A stretch of 64,000 nt of DNA from the NCBI GenBank assembly GCA_963691655.1, contig OY829328.1:82712400-82776399 (forward strand), in the 5' to 3' direction. Both the position numbers and the translations under genes were made by a program. The number at the start of each line of letters is the position of its first letter. Position 1 is the first letter of the stretch. Shown here piece by piece: positions 1-11,862 of this stretch. Source of the stretch: Toxonevra muliebris (taxonomy: Eukaryota > Arthropoda > Insecta > Diptera > Pallopteridae). The notes beneath the pieces are model-generated. The model was not told the origin of the DNA, searched no databases, and saw nothing but the letters and a program-made list of their open reading frames with translations.

Positions 1-272
1 AAATCTTTCAGGACTGAACTTTGACCTGAATTCATATTTGATATCTCTTAGTTCCGGCCATTTTTTTCGTAGATTTAAATTTAGAACTGAAATAATTTAG
101 AATTCAGAACTGAATTAAAAAAAGCGTTCAGCCTTGAACGAAAAACTTCTCATTAACACGTTTTTTCTAAGTTCTAACAATATTACATTTTACTAGTTAT
201 ATACACTGAATACTAAAGCATTCACTTCGATACATAGATCAGTTCAGTTGTTGGTTATGTAGATTGCGATAA

Positions 273-457
273 AGAACTTCCGACGCTAATATTTTGGAAT
301 TAGCTAAACCGATTTTAAATCTGATAATTTTTGGTTAACTTACTCGTCAAGCCTACTCTTTATTTAAATTAATATATAATATGATATTGTAGCACTTCTG
401 GATCTTCTGGAATAAAATTGTATTTAGTTACACTAATAAATTTATAGATAAATGTAT
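273..457 (+). repeat. Left arm of the inverted duplication, upstream of copy A
   Basis: This stretch matches the reverse complement of 8792-8968 at most positions, with small indels. Shared words include TTCCGACGCTAAT, CGATTTTAAATCTGATAA and ATAAAATTGTATTTAGTTAC. It sits about 770 bp upstream of the copy A start codon, as its partner sits about 675 bp upstream of copy B. The part between here and the gene matches poorly. It could be a promoter, an untranslated upstream exon, or passive sequence carried with the duplication; no uninterrupted reading frame common to both arms was seen. Confidence 0.8.
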
Positions 458-1227
458 AGATAGTTTCTTACACTATTACATAGTTGCATTTGTGTGTACT
501 AAACTTATAAATGTTACGTACTGATATATGGTATTGAAAGAGCATGATGAACATGATACAATTCGTATTTACATTACACTTTCCACAAAAACAAAACAAA
601 AACAGAAAAGGTAAAAATAGTTTAAAAAGAAATTTTCAAGTAAAACTTTTTACGTTTTATAGCGTTTACTATTTTCTGCAGGGGCGGATTCGGATAGTCA
701 ACAATACAATAATCTAATATTTAAGTTCAGATATTAATGAGATTTTAGATTAGAATTGACTTAGGATTAAAATTTCCGTAAACTTTGACAGTTCTTACAA
801 TTCACTTTTAGAATTTGACAAAAAATAATACAAATTATTTTATAACCCGATAAGAAATCTCGAAAGATACTACAGACAGATAAAAAGCAGTTAAGTGATT
901 GTCGAAAAAACAGATCTGGAAATCTTAATATTTATAATTTTTAATTTGTTTAGCTGTGGCACCTTGTTTTGCTGAAAGCACAAAAGTATGCAGCGTAAAA
1001 TAATATGTTAATCTCACAAGTTATTTTGATAAGAAAAAAAAAAAGCTTAAAAATTTACGAAAACAATAAAAAAAAGAAGGAAAATTTCCGAATTTGCTTC
1101 ATACACTTACAGCAAGCAGAAAAATTACTCATATTTTTTTCAGTATGAATTTGCATTTGTTGGCTGCCAGTTTGGGTGCCAAACAATTTATTACAATTTA
1201 TGTTTTGTGCGGTGAACTTCGTAAATT

Positions 1228-2042
1228 ATGATCGACTATAAACATAATGTTTTCATCTTTAATTTTATAGAAAATAATGAAAAAGATGTTGCACTTTTAC
1301 GAGAAACCTTTGAACGATTTCGTTGCAAAGTAAAGTTGTTTGAACGTTTACATTCAACTGAATTTCGAAAAGCAGCAATTTTTTGTGAGTACCTAGCGAC
1401 TAATAATCAAATAATAAAATATTACCAAATTTATTTTTTTTTAGTACTAGATTCCGATTTCTCTTTATTCAATTATATTGTAATTGTGATCTTGGATAAT
1501 CGTAACCAATATAAACATTTGCTGCTTACACGGGATAATGTTGCTAAAAAGGATCAGGATTTGATTGCAATGTTTCAACGTAATAAAACGCTACTGACTC
1601 AACCGCGTTTATTTATAATGCAAACAAATCAGATAATTCCTGATGAACAACCAGAAGATCAATTTGAAGTAATGATACATACTGCTCCATCGGTTGTAAG
1701 GTTGTATGCCACGCAGTGCGATGATAAACCACTGGAGAATCACTGGCTGGAGCCAAATGCTGATGAAAGCCCATTTATAAAGGCATTTTGTAAACATTTT
1801 GAGGAAAATGCGGGGACTCTGAAAATTGGAGAAGTCTGTGATAATGTTATAGATGATCTGCGAGAAACCTGGTAAATTACAAATTACTTTGTTCTACTTA
1901 CAATCAAAAAGTTGTAAAATCATTTTTCCATTAATTTGTAAATAGCGATAAACCATACAAAGCAGGGAATTCCTATGGATTGAATGCTGTATTTGGAATG
2001 GCTATGGATGATAATACAGAACGTGACTTTTTCTCAGACTAA
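1228..2042 (+). CDS. Catalytically dead caspase-like protein, copy A (3 exons)
   Basis: Predicted exons are 1228-1384, 1445-1871 and 1946-2042, with introns of 60 and 74 nt (GTGAGT..TTTAG, GTAAAT..ATAG; phases 1 and 2), giving 226 residues. Intron 1 is in frame without stops, so a plain reading frame runs through it and stops at 1875, missing the last exon. The fold is read from order and spacing: an N-terminal strand-helix block (residues 6-50), a hydrophobic strand YIVIVILDNRN (63-73) where caspases have the catalytic Ser-His-Gly, PRLFIMQTNQI (106-116) where they have KPKLF-IQACRG, and a p10-like FIKAFCKHF segment. The nucleophile position holds Asn114, and no His-Gly or R-x-G pocket motif is seen, so it should not be a protease. 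It may be a decoy or regulator of an active caspase; that is inference. There is no visible prodomain, signal peptide or membrane segment. The copy on the other strand at 7046-8117 shares both intron positions and phases. Family assignment is moderately sure; gene status is supported by conservation of both copies. Confidence 0.72.
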
Positions 2043-3840
2043 GAAGCAGTTGTGCTATATTGCAAAACGAGATATGCTACCGGGTTATATTCGAAACACA
2101 TTAGAGCATTTATAACACAGAACAACAAATTAGAATGTGTTTAATTCTGCGACCGTGAATTGATGACTTTTTGAAAGTAGATTAAATCATTCAAAGTAAA
2201 AAAAAAAAGTGAGTTCAAGGTCATGATGGGAATCGGTGGGTAATTGTTTTAATTTTTTTAAGTCCTATATTGCTGATGTCCAAGCATAGTTTTTCGTTAT
2301 GAAAAGTTAAAAATCTGGCAGTTTACATAAATGGTACTTTGCCGGAATTAATTTGGGCAGTGTTCTCTTGCAAAAAATCATCGATTCATAGTCGCGGAAA
2401 AAGTTTTACATTCATTGTGAAACTAAAACCAACCAGCCAAGATGGATAAGTAGCTGGTACTCGCTCGTGAGCAAATGAACTTTTCCATTTCCCATGCGAC
2501 AATGAAAAAACTTAAATTAGAAACATAATTTTGTCTGCCGCTGTCAGCGGGTTTTTGGTTTTCGAAATTGGGAGTTACGAATTAATTTGGGTAGCAAAAA
2601 TCTAGTTTTGATCTTCATAAAACAATATAACAATATAATTAATGTACTTATTGAAAGTTTGTGTTTTTTTCAAGGACATATCTTATACTTATTTAATTCT
2701 AAATAATAACACCACTGCAAATTCACGTTTAAAATCAAAACAAAACTTTTGGAAACTGTGAAATAAAATGAAGCAGGGGAGAGTAGTACAAGAAAGGTTA
2801 AATTTGAAACGCGTAAGATTTTAATTCATAGAGTTGTTGTTCTTGATGTTGTTGTCTATTTGTTTTTCATTTCTAATGTTATTTTTTCTGCTGTTGCTGT
2901 TGTTGTTGTTCTTTTTAAAGGGCTAAAATTGTTGCAACATATTTGCAATATGCTCTACGCGCACAAATGTTGCAACACGCTAAATTAAGTTTCCAAAGTT
3001 GATAATACACAGTAGCAAATAAAATTCTTTTGGAGGTGAGGATGAAATAAGAAAAAGCGAAAAAGCGCATTGGTTTTAGCAAAAAGTTTTTACATTTCTT
3101 TTTTTTCTAAGTATTGTGCTTTTTTTTTTGTTGTACATAAATAGTTATATTCTACTTTATTTTTTTCCATTCGAGTTAATCAGATAAAAACTTATTGAAT
3201 AGAGAGTGTGAGAGGAAGAGAGGAAGGGTGTGAAAGCATGAGATGAAGAGGTGATAAGTAAATCACTACCGTGGGACATGTGAGAATAAAAAGGTTGAGC
3301 AGTTAGAATATTTCTCTTTTCGGACTCTTAACCCTTTGTTACTCATAGACACGGATATATATATTTTTTTTGCATTCGAAATAACAAAAAAAAAAAAAAA
3401 ACACAAATATAATACACGTACTATATCTCTGGATTTTTGATTTTCTTATTAATTATGAAAAAAAAAAAAAAAAAAAATACAAAAATAGGGAGTGTTGCCT
3501 TGAAGTAACATTGAGTTAAATGGGTCAAAATAATCAAAATGAAACATAGAAAGTGATCAAAAATAATATTTCATAATAAAGTTGAAACACTTACATCATC
3601 AATTTTCCAAGATAAATACACAAAACACACACACAACAATATTTTATAATTTTTTGAAATCGCAGAAGGCCGACACTTTTCGTAAATACCGGTAGCCTAA
3701 TAATTAATTTCAATTTGTGAGAAGTAGCGCCATCTAGTCCTTTTCTTTTTGGTACTAGTTCGTTAGCTCAGAGTATAAACCAAGGGCTACAGTGTGTAAT
3801 TACGCTATAAATTCAATTCTGTGAATTTGACAAGCGATTG
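2043..3840. other. Non-coding, AT-rich
   Basis: No gene or mobile element recognised. Holds short (TTG)n runs near 2830-2920, homopolymer A tracts at about 3390-3402 and 3457-3478, and a GA-rich patch at 3200-3260. Confidence 0.6.
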
Positions 3841-3849
3841 AATGGTATG

Positions 3850-4163
3850 TTGCTTAGGGTGTGGTTATATTGCGAGTATGCTCGGCGAACACCATGAAAT
3901 TGTTGTTGCACCGAACACAAAGAGAGAATCTGTACTCACTCTCACACCGAACACGATATACTCGGTGTATTGTACACCGAGTACGCTGAGTATTCAGGGT
4001 GGCAATGAGTTATTTTACAAAACAGTATCATTACATACAAAATAGTATTAAACAAACGAGTATATTTTGACAAAAAATAACTCTGCAACGAACTGATGAC
4101 CGAGCACGGGAGAAAATGTTTTGTATTCGTCGAACACCGAGCACCAATATAACCAGGCGCTTA
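3850..4163. mobile_element. Short TIR element (MITE-like), about 310 bp
   Basis: The left end reads GTGTGGTTATATT and the right end AATATAACCAGGC, which pair as imperfect inverted repeats. GCTTA occurs immediately outside both ends and may be the target duplication. Internally it carries repeated CGAACACC/ACCGAGTAC words and a TACACCGAGTA-type palindromic stretch. It has no coding capacity; the 67-residue frame across it is incidental. Superfamily not identified. Confidence 0.5.
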
Positions 4164-4165
4164 AG

Positions 4166-4272
4166 CTGTGTTTATGTTCAGATTTTGCTAGGCGAACACC
4201 ATGAAATTGTTGTTGCACCAAACACAAAATGATAATCTTTACTCACTCTCTCAACGAACAAGATATGCTGGC
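4166..4272. mobile_element. Truncated second copy of the 3850 element
   Basis: From about 4166 the sequence repeats the left half of the preceding element (GGCGAACACCATGAAATTG, then CACCAAACACAAAATGA) in direct orientation with scattered differences. It stops at GATATGCTGG, where a hAT-like end (CAGTGTTGCCAGA) begins, suggesting truncation by a later insertion. Confidence 0.55.
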
Positions 4273-4848
4273 AGTGTTGCCAGAAACTTCACTTCAAAAA
4301 TCGTCAAAATTGTAAGAAAAATCGTAATTTTTACAAAAAAATCGCCATCAGAGAAATACTCCAAAATCTACATGTCGTTGCTCCCTGAATTTAACAACTA
4401 ATTGGTGAAATTAGTTTTCGTCCCACAAATTTTTAAGATGTGACATCAAACTTTGTAATGAATTGACTTCTTTTGAAACACACTGTCAATTTTACCCAAA
4501 AAGTACGGGAACGGACCTAATATTATTTCTGATTTGACAGTAGAGTTGAGAATGAAAATAATATCGCTCTCATTTTCATTGTTGGATGCGGCTGCCTCTA
4601 TTATTCTGTCATGTAGATGTGGCACTCCCTTGGTGAATTTACCTTTATTCAACATTGAAAAACAGCACTAGGGTTGCATTTTGTCTTACTTGGAAATATT
4701 TTTCTCTCCTTAAAATATATCGCTAATTTACTAAAAGACTGTCATAACTCAAAAAACGCGATTTTAAACGGGTTTTCAATTGACTCCCACTTTGCAGAGA
4801 AAAAAGAAGAAATCTTATAAATCTCACGCGCAGAATATACAAGATAAT

Positions 4849-6691
4849 CAGGCATGCTCCAGAATCCGAGTGAAAGTGAATTTGAAATCGAGTGAAATTG
4901 TTTTTGGTGCTCTAGAATTCAAATTCACTAATTTTTTTTAATTCGTTGTAATGTTTGCAACTCGCTATATTTTTCGATCAGCTGGTTAATGGCGCAAGGA
5001 AAAAAAAAACAAAAAGAGGTTGTGAAAATTTAAAAATATGAGTGTTTTATTTGAATATGCGCTAAATATTGAAAAGCAATGGATGCGTGCAAGGCACGCA
5101 AGATATTTGATGTGTAAACAGTTAAACCAACTGAATGCCATATACATAAGCTCACATATGTATAACGTCATATAGGTATATGAATTTGTACACACATACG
5201 CCAAAACAATTTTCAGGCGACGATAAGTGCTTTCCGCATTTAACCTAAGAAAAGCAACAGGGGTGATTAGTCACTCCACTACTTTTTAAAAGCACCGCAA
5301 AGAGATTTGCCTTAACTGCATTTAATAAAAATAATAAACAATGTATTTACTTTGAAGTAAATAAGTGATTTTATAATAAATAAGTTTGATTTTTTTGGTT
5401 TAACATTTTTGCTATTTACATAGATAAAAAAGTGTTGCCTTTCTAAGGTTAATGTACAAAACAAAATTTTTATAATGCCGTGGTTTGCTATCATTATTAC
5501 TACATTTTGTTTATACATTTATTGAAACCTAGATTCTTTATTATTATCATTTTATATCAAACGCTTGTGTTTGCTACGGCGACTTCTCTGCTTGTATGGT
5601 ATAGTCGATCTCCATACGTTTAACACCAACAAATAATTCTGCCACGAATAAATGTACACACTCATTTTGTATTCGTAAGTACATATATGTGTGAGAAAAT
5701 TCATAGAAACATAAACAAACAAACTCCGCTCGTAGTTTAAATTCTCCCTCTCTTCTTCTCTTCTCTTTGTTGTTTAGAGTAGCACAGTCATGTCGCGCAC
5801 TAGTGTGAGCGAGACGGGAACTGGACGTTACAGTTATCTTACATCTTACGATACAGTTATTCTTACATTTTACACATTTGAAATTTTGCCCATACCGTGA
5901 GCTAAAATGTTTACACATCAAAAACTAATATGCTAGCGAAAAAATTTAAAGGCATTTGAAGAAGCAGCAGTAGAAGTAACATTAACAGCGGCAGCGTTTG
6001 CGATCGTGGAAGTGCCGGCAGTGGAAGAGGCGGTGGTACTACGGGCAGCAAAAGAAGCAGCAGCGACCACAGCAGCATTTCTTTAACGGAGTATGTGCTG
6101 TCTACATTTCTAAAAGTGGAAGGGGGGGGGGGGGACCTGCGAAGTGCCGAGGGGCTGCTCCCGGTCGCCCTAGTCCCGGAATTGTTGTTATTTTTGCTAT
6201 TTTCTTCCCTTTTTGTGGTGGGCCATTGCTCTTAAGGTTCGTCGCCAATTATTGCCAGTGCTTCTACTTTTACTTTATCGCCTTTGACGAAGCCTCTAGC
6301 GATTTCTGGATGCTTCTCCATAAATTGAGGAATAAAGCATCCTGGGAGAAGCTCTTATGCTTTCTCCTTGAAATTTTTATTTTCATTTATATTTTCTATA
6401 CTTGATTAATTTTTTGTTAAATTTGCATTTTGCTGGAATTCACTTGTTGCTGCTAAAGTGAATTCAAATAACTTTTTTTTTTTAGTGAATTCGGTTTCTA
6501 GAGCATGCGAATTCGTTCGAAATTCACTTTTAATAACGAGTAAGAAAAGAAAAGTCAAAGTGAATCATAGAGCATCAACGAGTGAAATGCTAGTGATTTC
6601 ATTTTACAAAGTGAATTCTAGAGCACCAAATAGTGAAATTGAAGTGATTTCAATTCACTTTCACTCGAAAGTGAATTCTGGAGCATGCCTG
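4849..6691. mobile_element. Foldback-type element, long TIRs, copy 1 (1843 bp)
   Basis: The ends CAGGCATGCTCCAGAATCC and its inverse (TTCTGGAGCATGCCTG) bound a unit with roughly 85-bp subterminal inverted repeats built from GTGAATTC/GAATTCAC and GAGTGAAATTG words. The same ends and the same 3' internal segment (from about 6300) occur in the element at 11863-12507. This copy has about 1.2 kb of extra internal DNA, including a GCAGCAG-rich stretch (5960-6080) and a G10 run at 6123. Flanks are AAT and ATT. No transposase frame is seen; the 115- and 135-residue frames inside show no recognisable domain. Non-autonomous DNA transposon is the best call; superfamily open. Confidence 0.75.
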
Positions 6692-7045
6692 ATTAATATG
6701 AAATTTTTACACAAAATAAAGCGTGATATAATGAATAATTCTGCATCATTAACTAAAAAATCGTGTTTTTTTTACTTATGATAGCCTTTTAGTTAATGAG
6801 CGATATGAAAATGCATAATTTCTTTTACTTGTTTTACTATTTATTTATTAATTATTTTTCTGAACTCTGTTATATTTCATTTTTAGAATTATGTGATTTT
6901 TGAAAATGTTAAGTTTCTTTATACAGTTTAGTACAACGCTAAGAAATCTTAATAAATATTGCCGTAAGTACTATTTAAATTAAAGATAATTAGTTACTTA
7001 TATTAACTACTAATGAATTATTATTTATTTTATTTAAATGCATTA
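6692..7045. other. Non-coding
   Basis: AT-rich, no features recognised between the foldback element and the last exon of caspase-like copy B. Confidence 0.6.
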
Positions 7046-8117
7046 TCAAAGTATACTGCAGCGAAATCGGTTGCACTTATACGTCTTATGTTTTGTTTTT
7101 GAAAGTTTGATGTAATTTTCTATTGTCGTAGCCATGCTAAAAATGCGCACCATACCATCGGTATTTCCTTCTTTGAATGGTTTATCCCTAGAATGTAGAA
7201 AAATTAGAAGTTAAATAAATAGGTATATATATTTATTTTTTGTAACTTTTTCAATAATATTTCAGAATGAATATTTAAGAATATTTCAATTTCAATGGGA
7301 ATAGTTTGAAATCGATTTGAAATGATCTGAAGTATATCCTGCAGAACAATTGAAATTTTCTCAAATCAATTTGAAATTTCTGAAGTATATACATTTGAAA
7401 AAGATGTAGTGTAAAAGAAAAATTCGAAAACTCACTGAGATTTCTTCAGTTCATCTATAACATCATCACAGATTTCACCGATTTCCGTAAACTCAGCCTT
7501 TACATAAAAATGTTTACAAAAGCATTTAATAAATGGACTTTCGGCAGGATTCGACATTTGCCAGTGGTTTTCGAGCGGTGCATCATTATACGAGGCATAT
7601 AATTTTACAGTTGGTCCAGAATAACGAAAATGCCGACAACTGTTATATTTCTCAATCGAATCATCGCTGGCTAGGATTTGATTTGTTTGTATTAAAAATA
7701 AACGTTTCTTTGCCAATAGCGTTTTATTGCGTTGAATATAGCTTAGCAGGGAGCGTTGTAGATGTACATCACATTTATCGCTGGTACGCAGATATTCTCC
7801 ACTTTTATTGCGATTATCCAAAACGGCAATAACAATATAATTGAAAGATCTAAAATTAGAAGTTGCAACTGAGTTTTGGGAGTAGGTACACAATTTATTA
7901 GTATGGAAATTAATCGAATATTTCGAAAAGTAAGTGGGGTGTACTTACTATATTCCGCCGCCTGATGGAATTGTTTCTCTTTCAAATGACTATACAATTT
8001 CACTTTGTAACGAAACCGTTCGAATGTTTTCTTTAAAAGTTCGACATCTTTTCCATTATATTTTATGAAATTAAATATGAAAACATTATATTTATTTTGA
8101 TTTTCTACGATATCCAT
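7046..8117 (-). CDS. Catalytically dead caspase-like protein, copy B (3 exons)
   Basis: On the minus strand exons run 8117-7949, 7868-7436 and 7187-7046. Introns of 80 and 248 nt (GTAAGT..CTCAG, GTGAGT..CTAG) have the same phases (1, 2) as copy A, giving 247 residues. The start at 8117 is preferred over an in-frame ATG at 8156, because the added stretch is a poly-lysine read of an A-rich tract. It shares with copy A the VFIFNFI strand (12-18), TFERFR helix (31-36), NYIVI-VLDNRN (66-77), RLFLIQTNQI (112-121) and SPFIK-FCKHF. The expected nucleophile position is Asn119, and the His-Gly motif is replaced as in copy A, so the losses predate the duplication. The last exon starts with DKPFKEGN, matching DKPYKAGN in copy A, then diverges and is 15 residues longer. 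The two genes converge, with about 5 kb between their 3' ends that holds copies of mobile elements. Function unknown; a non-catalytic caspase homologue is the best reading. Confidence 0.7.
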
Positions 8118-8791
8118 AAGTTTTTTTTTTTTCTTTTTTTTCTTGAATTGTCTCAATTATAAAAATTTTCAAAAATATCATAAAAAAAGTTTCGTCAGCG
8201 TGGTTTATAGTTTTGGCAGAAGTGTCAATTTATACCGAATTTATTGTTGGAGTAAATCTGTGGAGTATTATATATGTATAAATAATCTGAAAATATATTG
8301 GAAGTTCCAGTGTTGCCAAAAAATCGGGATTTCCCCCGATTTATATTGTTACTTACTTATTGATGTTTTCGATCGATGTTTAATTTTGGTGGAAGGGAAA
8401 GCTTCCCAACAGCTCATATCATTGGTAGTTACTTCTCAGAATTTTGTTCTATTTATAAAATTAAAGCTTTTTTCTAATCAAATTATGAAAAAAAAATAAT
8501 TGTATAATATTATTGCATACTTTTATGCTGTTAAAAAATTTGGATTACACAAGGTGTTGCTTATAAATAAATTTAAATTAATTAGAGCAGCCACGTGCTA
8601 TTAGTTACAACGAGCCTTCGTTTGGTCTGTCTGCTGAGGGGTAACCATCTAGCCTAACCTATTGAGCATTAAATTAACCCAGATATGCTCATTGTCCTAT
8701 ATGTAGAAATATTTAATTTTGATTAAATGAGAATAAATTCAATCAAAATCAAAACTTTCTAAAGCGATCTACATATAGAAATGAAAAGAAT
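8118..8791. other. Non-coding upstream region of copy B with a solo hAT-like end
   Basis: Holds a T-rich tract just upstream of the start codon and a CAGTGTTGCCA terminus at about 8312 followed by AAATCGGGATTTCCCCCGAT. This resembles the CCCCGATT-rich ends of the hAT-type element at 9110. No partner terminus was found. Confidence 0.45.
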
Positions 8792-8968
8792 ACGATTATC
8801 TATACATTTATTAGTGTAACTAAATACAATTTTATTCCAGAAGATCCAGATCCAGTGCTACGATATCATATTATGTATCAATGTATCGCTTGACGAGTAG
8901 GTTAGCCAAAAATTATCAGATTTAAAATCGGTTAAGCCAACTCCAAAACATTAGCGTCGGAAGTTTTT
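8792..8968 (-). repeat. Right arm of the inverted duplication, upstream of copy B
   Basis: Reverse complement of the 273-457 arm. Together with the two convergent caspase-like genes it shows that one block, gene plus upstream DNA, was copied in inverted orientation. Retention of this block while the sequence nearer the gene diverged hints at constraint or at patchy gene conversion, but two copies cannot tell these apart. Confidence 0.8.
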
Positions 8969-9109
8969 CAAAATTCGCTCATCGAACAAAGCATTGCATT
9001 CATCGTTAAAAAAATCATTGCTTAAGCGGGAGTAAATAATAAATAAGAGAAAGAGAGAAGGCATGAGTAACGGCATCTCTTAGAATTATCTATTAAGTTA
9101 TGTGCATAC

Positions 9110-9942
9110 CAGGGATGCCAACTCATTTTTTCTTTCTCCCCGATAGCCCTCGAGAAATTCCCCGATTTTCGTTCGAATTCCCCGCATCAATATAATTTCA
9201 CATTATAACAGCGCAACACGCACATTTTACAAAAACGAAAAATTACCGAAAATTAAGGCGACCCCGAACTTTCTCGGTCCAAGACTTAATCAATTTTTAT
9301 GGGACTGGTAGATTAATAGAAATGTACTTTCTGACTCCGGAATTCTTTTGGCACATGGGAGATTTCGCTTCAAAGGAACCCACTCTCAATTTAATCCTAC
9401 TTCGAGTTACTAGACGTTCATTTTGATAGATAAACAAGCCTCAGCTCACTTTTGGATATCAAAGTTCTCAAAGGGGAAGACATGGGCTCTCTTTGATTGA
9501 AATAAAAAATGGCAAAAACTTTGTTTTGAGAACAACGGGTTCAAAGTTTTGACTATCGGTTTTTAACATATAAAATATATTTCATCTTTTTTGTGATGGC
9601 TAATCGTAATTTGTAAGTTTACAGATTAGTCAGCAAGGATTAAGAGTTATTAATCAGGAGGTGCTAAACTAAGGCATAGCTTTCTGAACGGTCGAAAGGG
9701 AAGGGAATAAATCGCAGGGCCCACTTAAGAAAAGATGAACATTTTAAGACCCAAAATATGAAATATTGCGTAAGTTAAACGTTTTACATTACATAAAATT
9801 TGACAAAAAATATTCCACAAATTTTTATGACTAAAAGCTGAACGACTTCAAATTCCCCGCTAAAAATAGCTCATTCCCCGATTCCCCACACCCAGTAAAA
9901 TTCGCCGCAAATCGGGGAATTCCTCGCAAGTTGGCATCGCTG
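9110..9942. mobile_element. Non-autonomous hAT-type transposon (833 bp)
   Basis: Left terminus CAGGGATGCCAACT and right terminus AGTTGGCATCGCTG are inverted repeats with one mismatch. The element is flanked on both sides by the exact 8-bp direct repeat GTGCATAC (9102-9109 and 9943-9950). An 8-bp duplication and CAGNGNTGCCA-type ends are characteristic of the hAT superfamily. Subterminal regions on both sides carry CCCCGATT/AATCGGGG motifs, plausible transposase-binding repeats. The interior has no long frame, so it needs a transposase supplied from elsewhere. The perfect target duplication suggests a fairly recent insertion. Confidence 0.9.
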
Positions 9943-10489
9943 GTGCATACACAAATAACAAAACAAACACAAACGAGTAGTTTCGTTCTCTTTTCATATT
10001 TGTTGTTTTTTTTTTCATAAAGAGATTTCTTCCGCAAAAAACTAGCCCCAGTTACTGGGGCCTTACCGACTAGTTAAATTTATTATATCAAGAGAGTCTA
10101 CGGATTATTTAATATTTGCCTAATTTGTACCAATTTCCCTTTGTTATGGCTGGGACAGATTTATGACTGTTTAGAATTAGTGTTGCCAAGTATTTGGACC
10201 TTTGTAGATAGATCCGGATATTTAACCCAGTAATGCCTAGCGGTGTCATATGGCACCTTGTCACTGAGCTGTTTCTGAGCCAGGTTCAAAAACAGTTTTT
10301 TTCTCAAGTTCCTTTCTTGATCTATCTACTTTGGTTCCCGCTCATCCTTAATGGGTTAAGATAGATCTGGATCAAAATACGAGCTTCAAATTATAAGGAT
10401 ATATTGGATTCAGACAGTGCTGGACCTTGAAGTAGATGAACTTTTCGTAACTTTTCTGGCTGCCCAGATAAAGCTAAAATGATTTGTAA

Positions 10490-11680
10490 AAAAAAATATT
10501 GGGAAAACAACAAAAATTCAGAACAAATTCAGACCAAAAATCAAATCAGAGTTCCAGCCCAAAGTCAGACTAAAAATTAAACCAAACTTCTGACCAAAAT
10601 TTAGAGCCAAACTCAGAAAATATTCAGATTAAATTTCATTTTTTTTAAATTAAACATTCAAGGGGTGGGGGGAGGGGGGGATTAGCACCATGAAAATAAT
10701 ACAGTGAAATACCATGAAAATACAAGACCGTTTCTATGATGCTCCAAGAAGTCAATAGAGCTGAAAACCCTACTGTCTCTTATTAGCTTTATCGCTCGAA
10801 GTTGAATACGGTTCAGGAGCTCTATTTGTGTTCGTGAAGCTCCTGCTCATAGAAGCGAATTAAACTTCATTTTGGGACAGATATAAGTGGTATAGATCAT
10901 GCGGAGATCAGTCGGAGTGAAGTATTACTAACATCGATTTAGAAAGTCGAGGTACTTGGTTTCTTCTTTCCATACGTCAAAAATATGATTATTCCAGCGA
11001 ACGTCACATTGGATGGGCATGACCAGAACATCAAGTCAGCAACTCCATAAGAACTGCCCCGCCAGTACCCAGGAAGTTAGCTCGTTTGTAAGATTACACG
11101 CAACATTGGGTCTGATTGGAGATCATTAATGAGCGAGTCATTCATAATATGCCGTTTTCTCTCTATCTCATTTTGTACAGCTGTATGAATAACAAATGGT
11201 GTTGCCATCTGTTAAGTAGTGCATATGATTCCCAGTCATTGACAGAAGGTCGTTGATTAAAATAAGGAAAAGGGTTGGGGAGAGAATCGTGCCCAGCAGC
11301 ACAGAACATTAATGGCATGAGCTTCTGTAGTATTAAATTCAGTTCAAAAACTACATCAAAGTTCAGGCTCAAAAATTAGACCTAAATTCGGTAAAAATCC
11401 GACAAAAATTCGGGCTTAAAATAAAACATAAACTCAGATCAAAACTCAGGCTCGTATTCAGACCAAAAATCTATTCAATTCAGGTCTATTCAGATAAATT
11501 CAGATTCGAATCTGACCAAAATTCAGATCCAAGCTCAGACTAAAGCTGATCCCAAAAGTCAGACCAAAAACTCGACCAAAAATCAAACATCAATTCACAC
11601 CGAAAATCGGACAAAATATTAGACTATAAAATCAATTCATGTAATCAAACCTAGAACAAATTCAAGGCCAGAATATCTCT
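10490..11680. repeat. Degenerate AAAATTCAGACC-like repeats in two blocks
   Basis: At 10500-10640 and again at 11335-11680 the sequence is an irregular string of units resembling CAGACCAAAATTCAG. The 0.7 kb between has no recognised feature apart from a G-rich patch near 10662-10680. The units are too diverged to fix a period by eye, about 10-20 nt. No coding potential. Confidence 0.5.
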
Positions 11681-11862
11681 AAATTGAGCCAGGAATTTCA
11701 GTTTTATCGTAGTCGAAGAGTATATGATAAACAGTTGTGCTGTAGAAAACTAAATCAATTCAGATTTTTGGAGAGGCTTTAGGGTGCAAGCTTCATTGTC
11801 TCCTCTCTGGATCCTTCATTGGTACTGAGCATGGTTAATGATGTCATTTCTAATTTGATATT

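Noticed and set aside
5998..6405. 135-residue frame with a Gly-rich stretch
   Set aside because: Lies inside the foldback element, spans a G homopolymer and has no recognisable domain.
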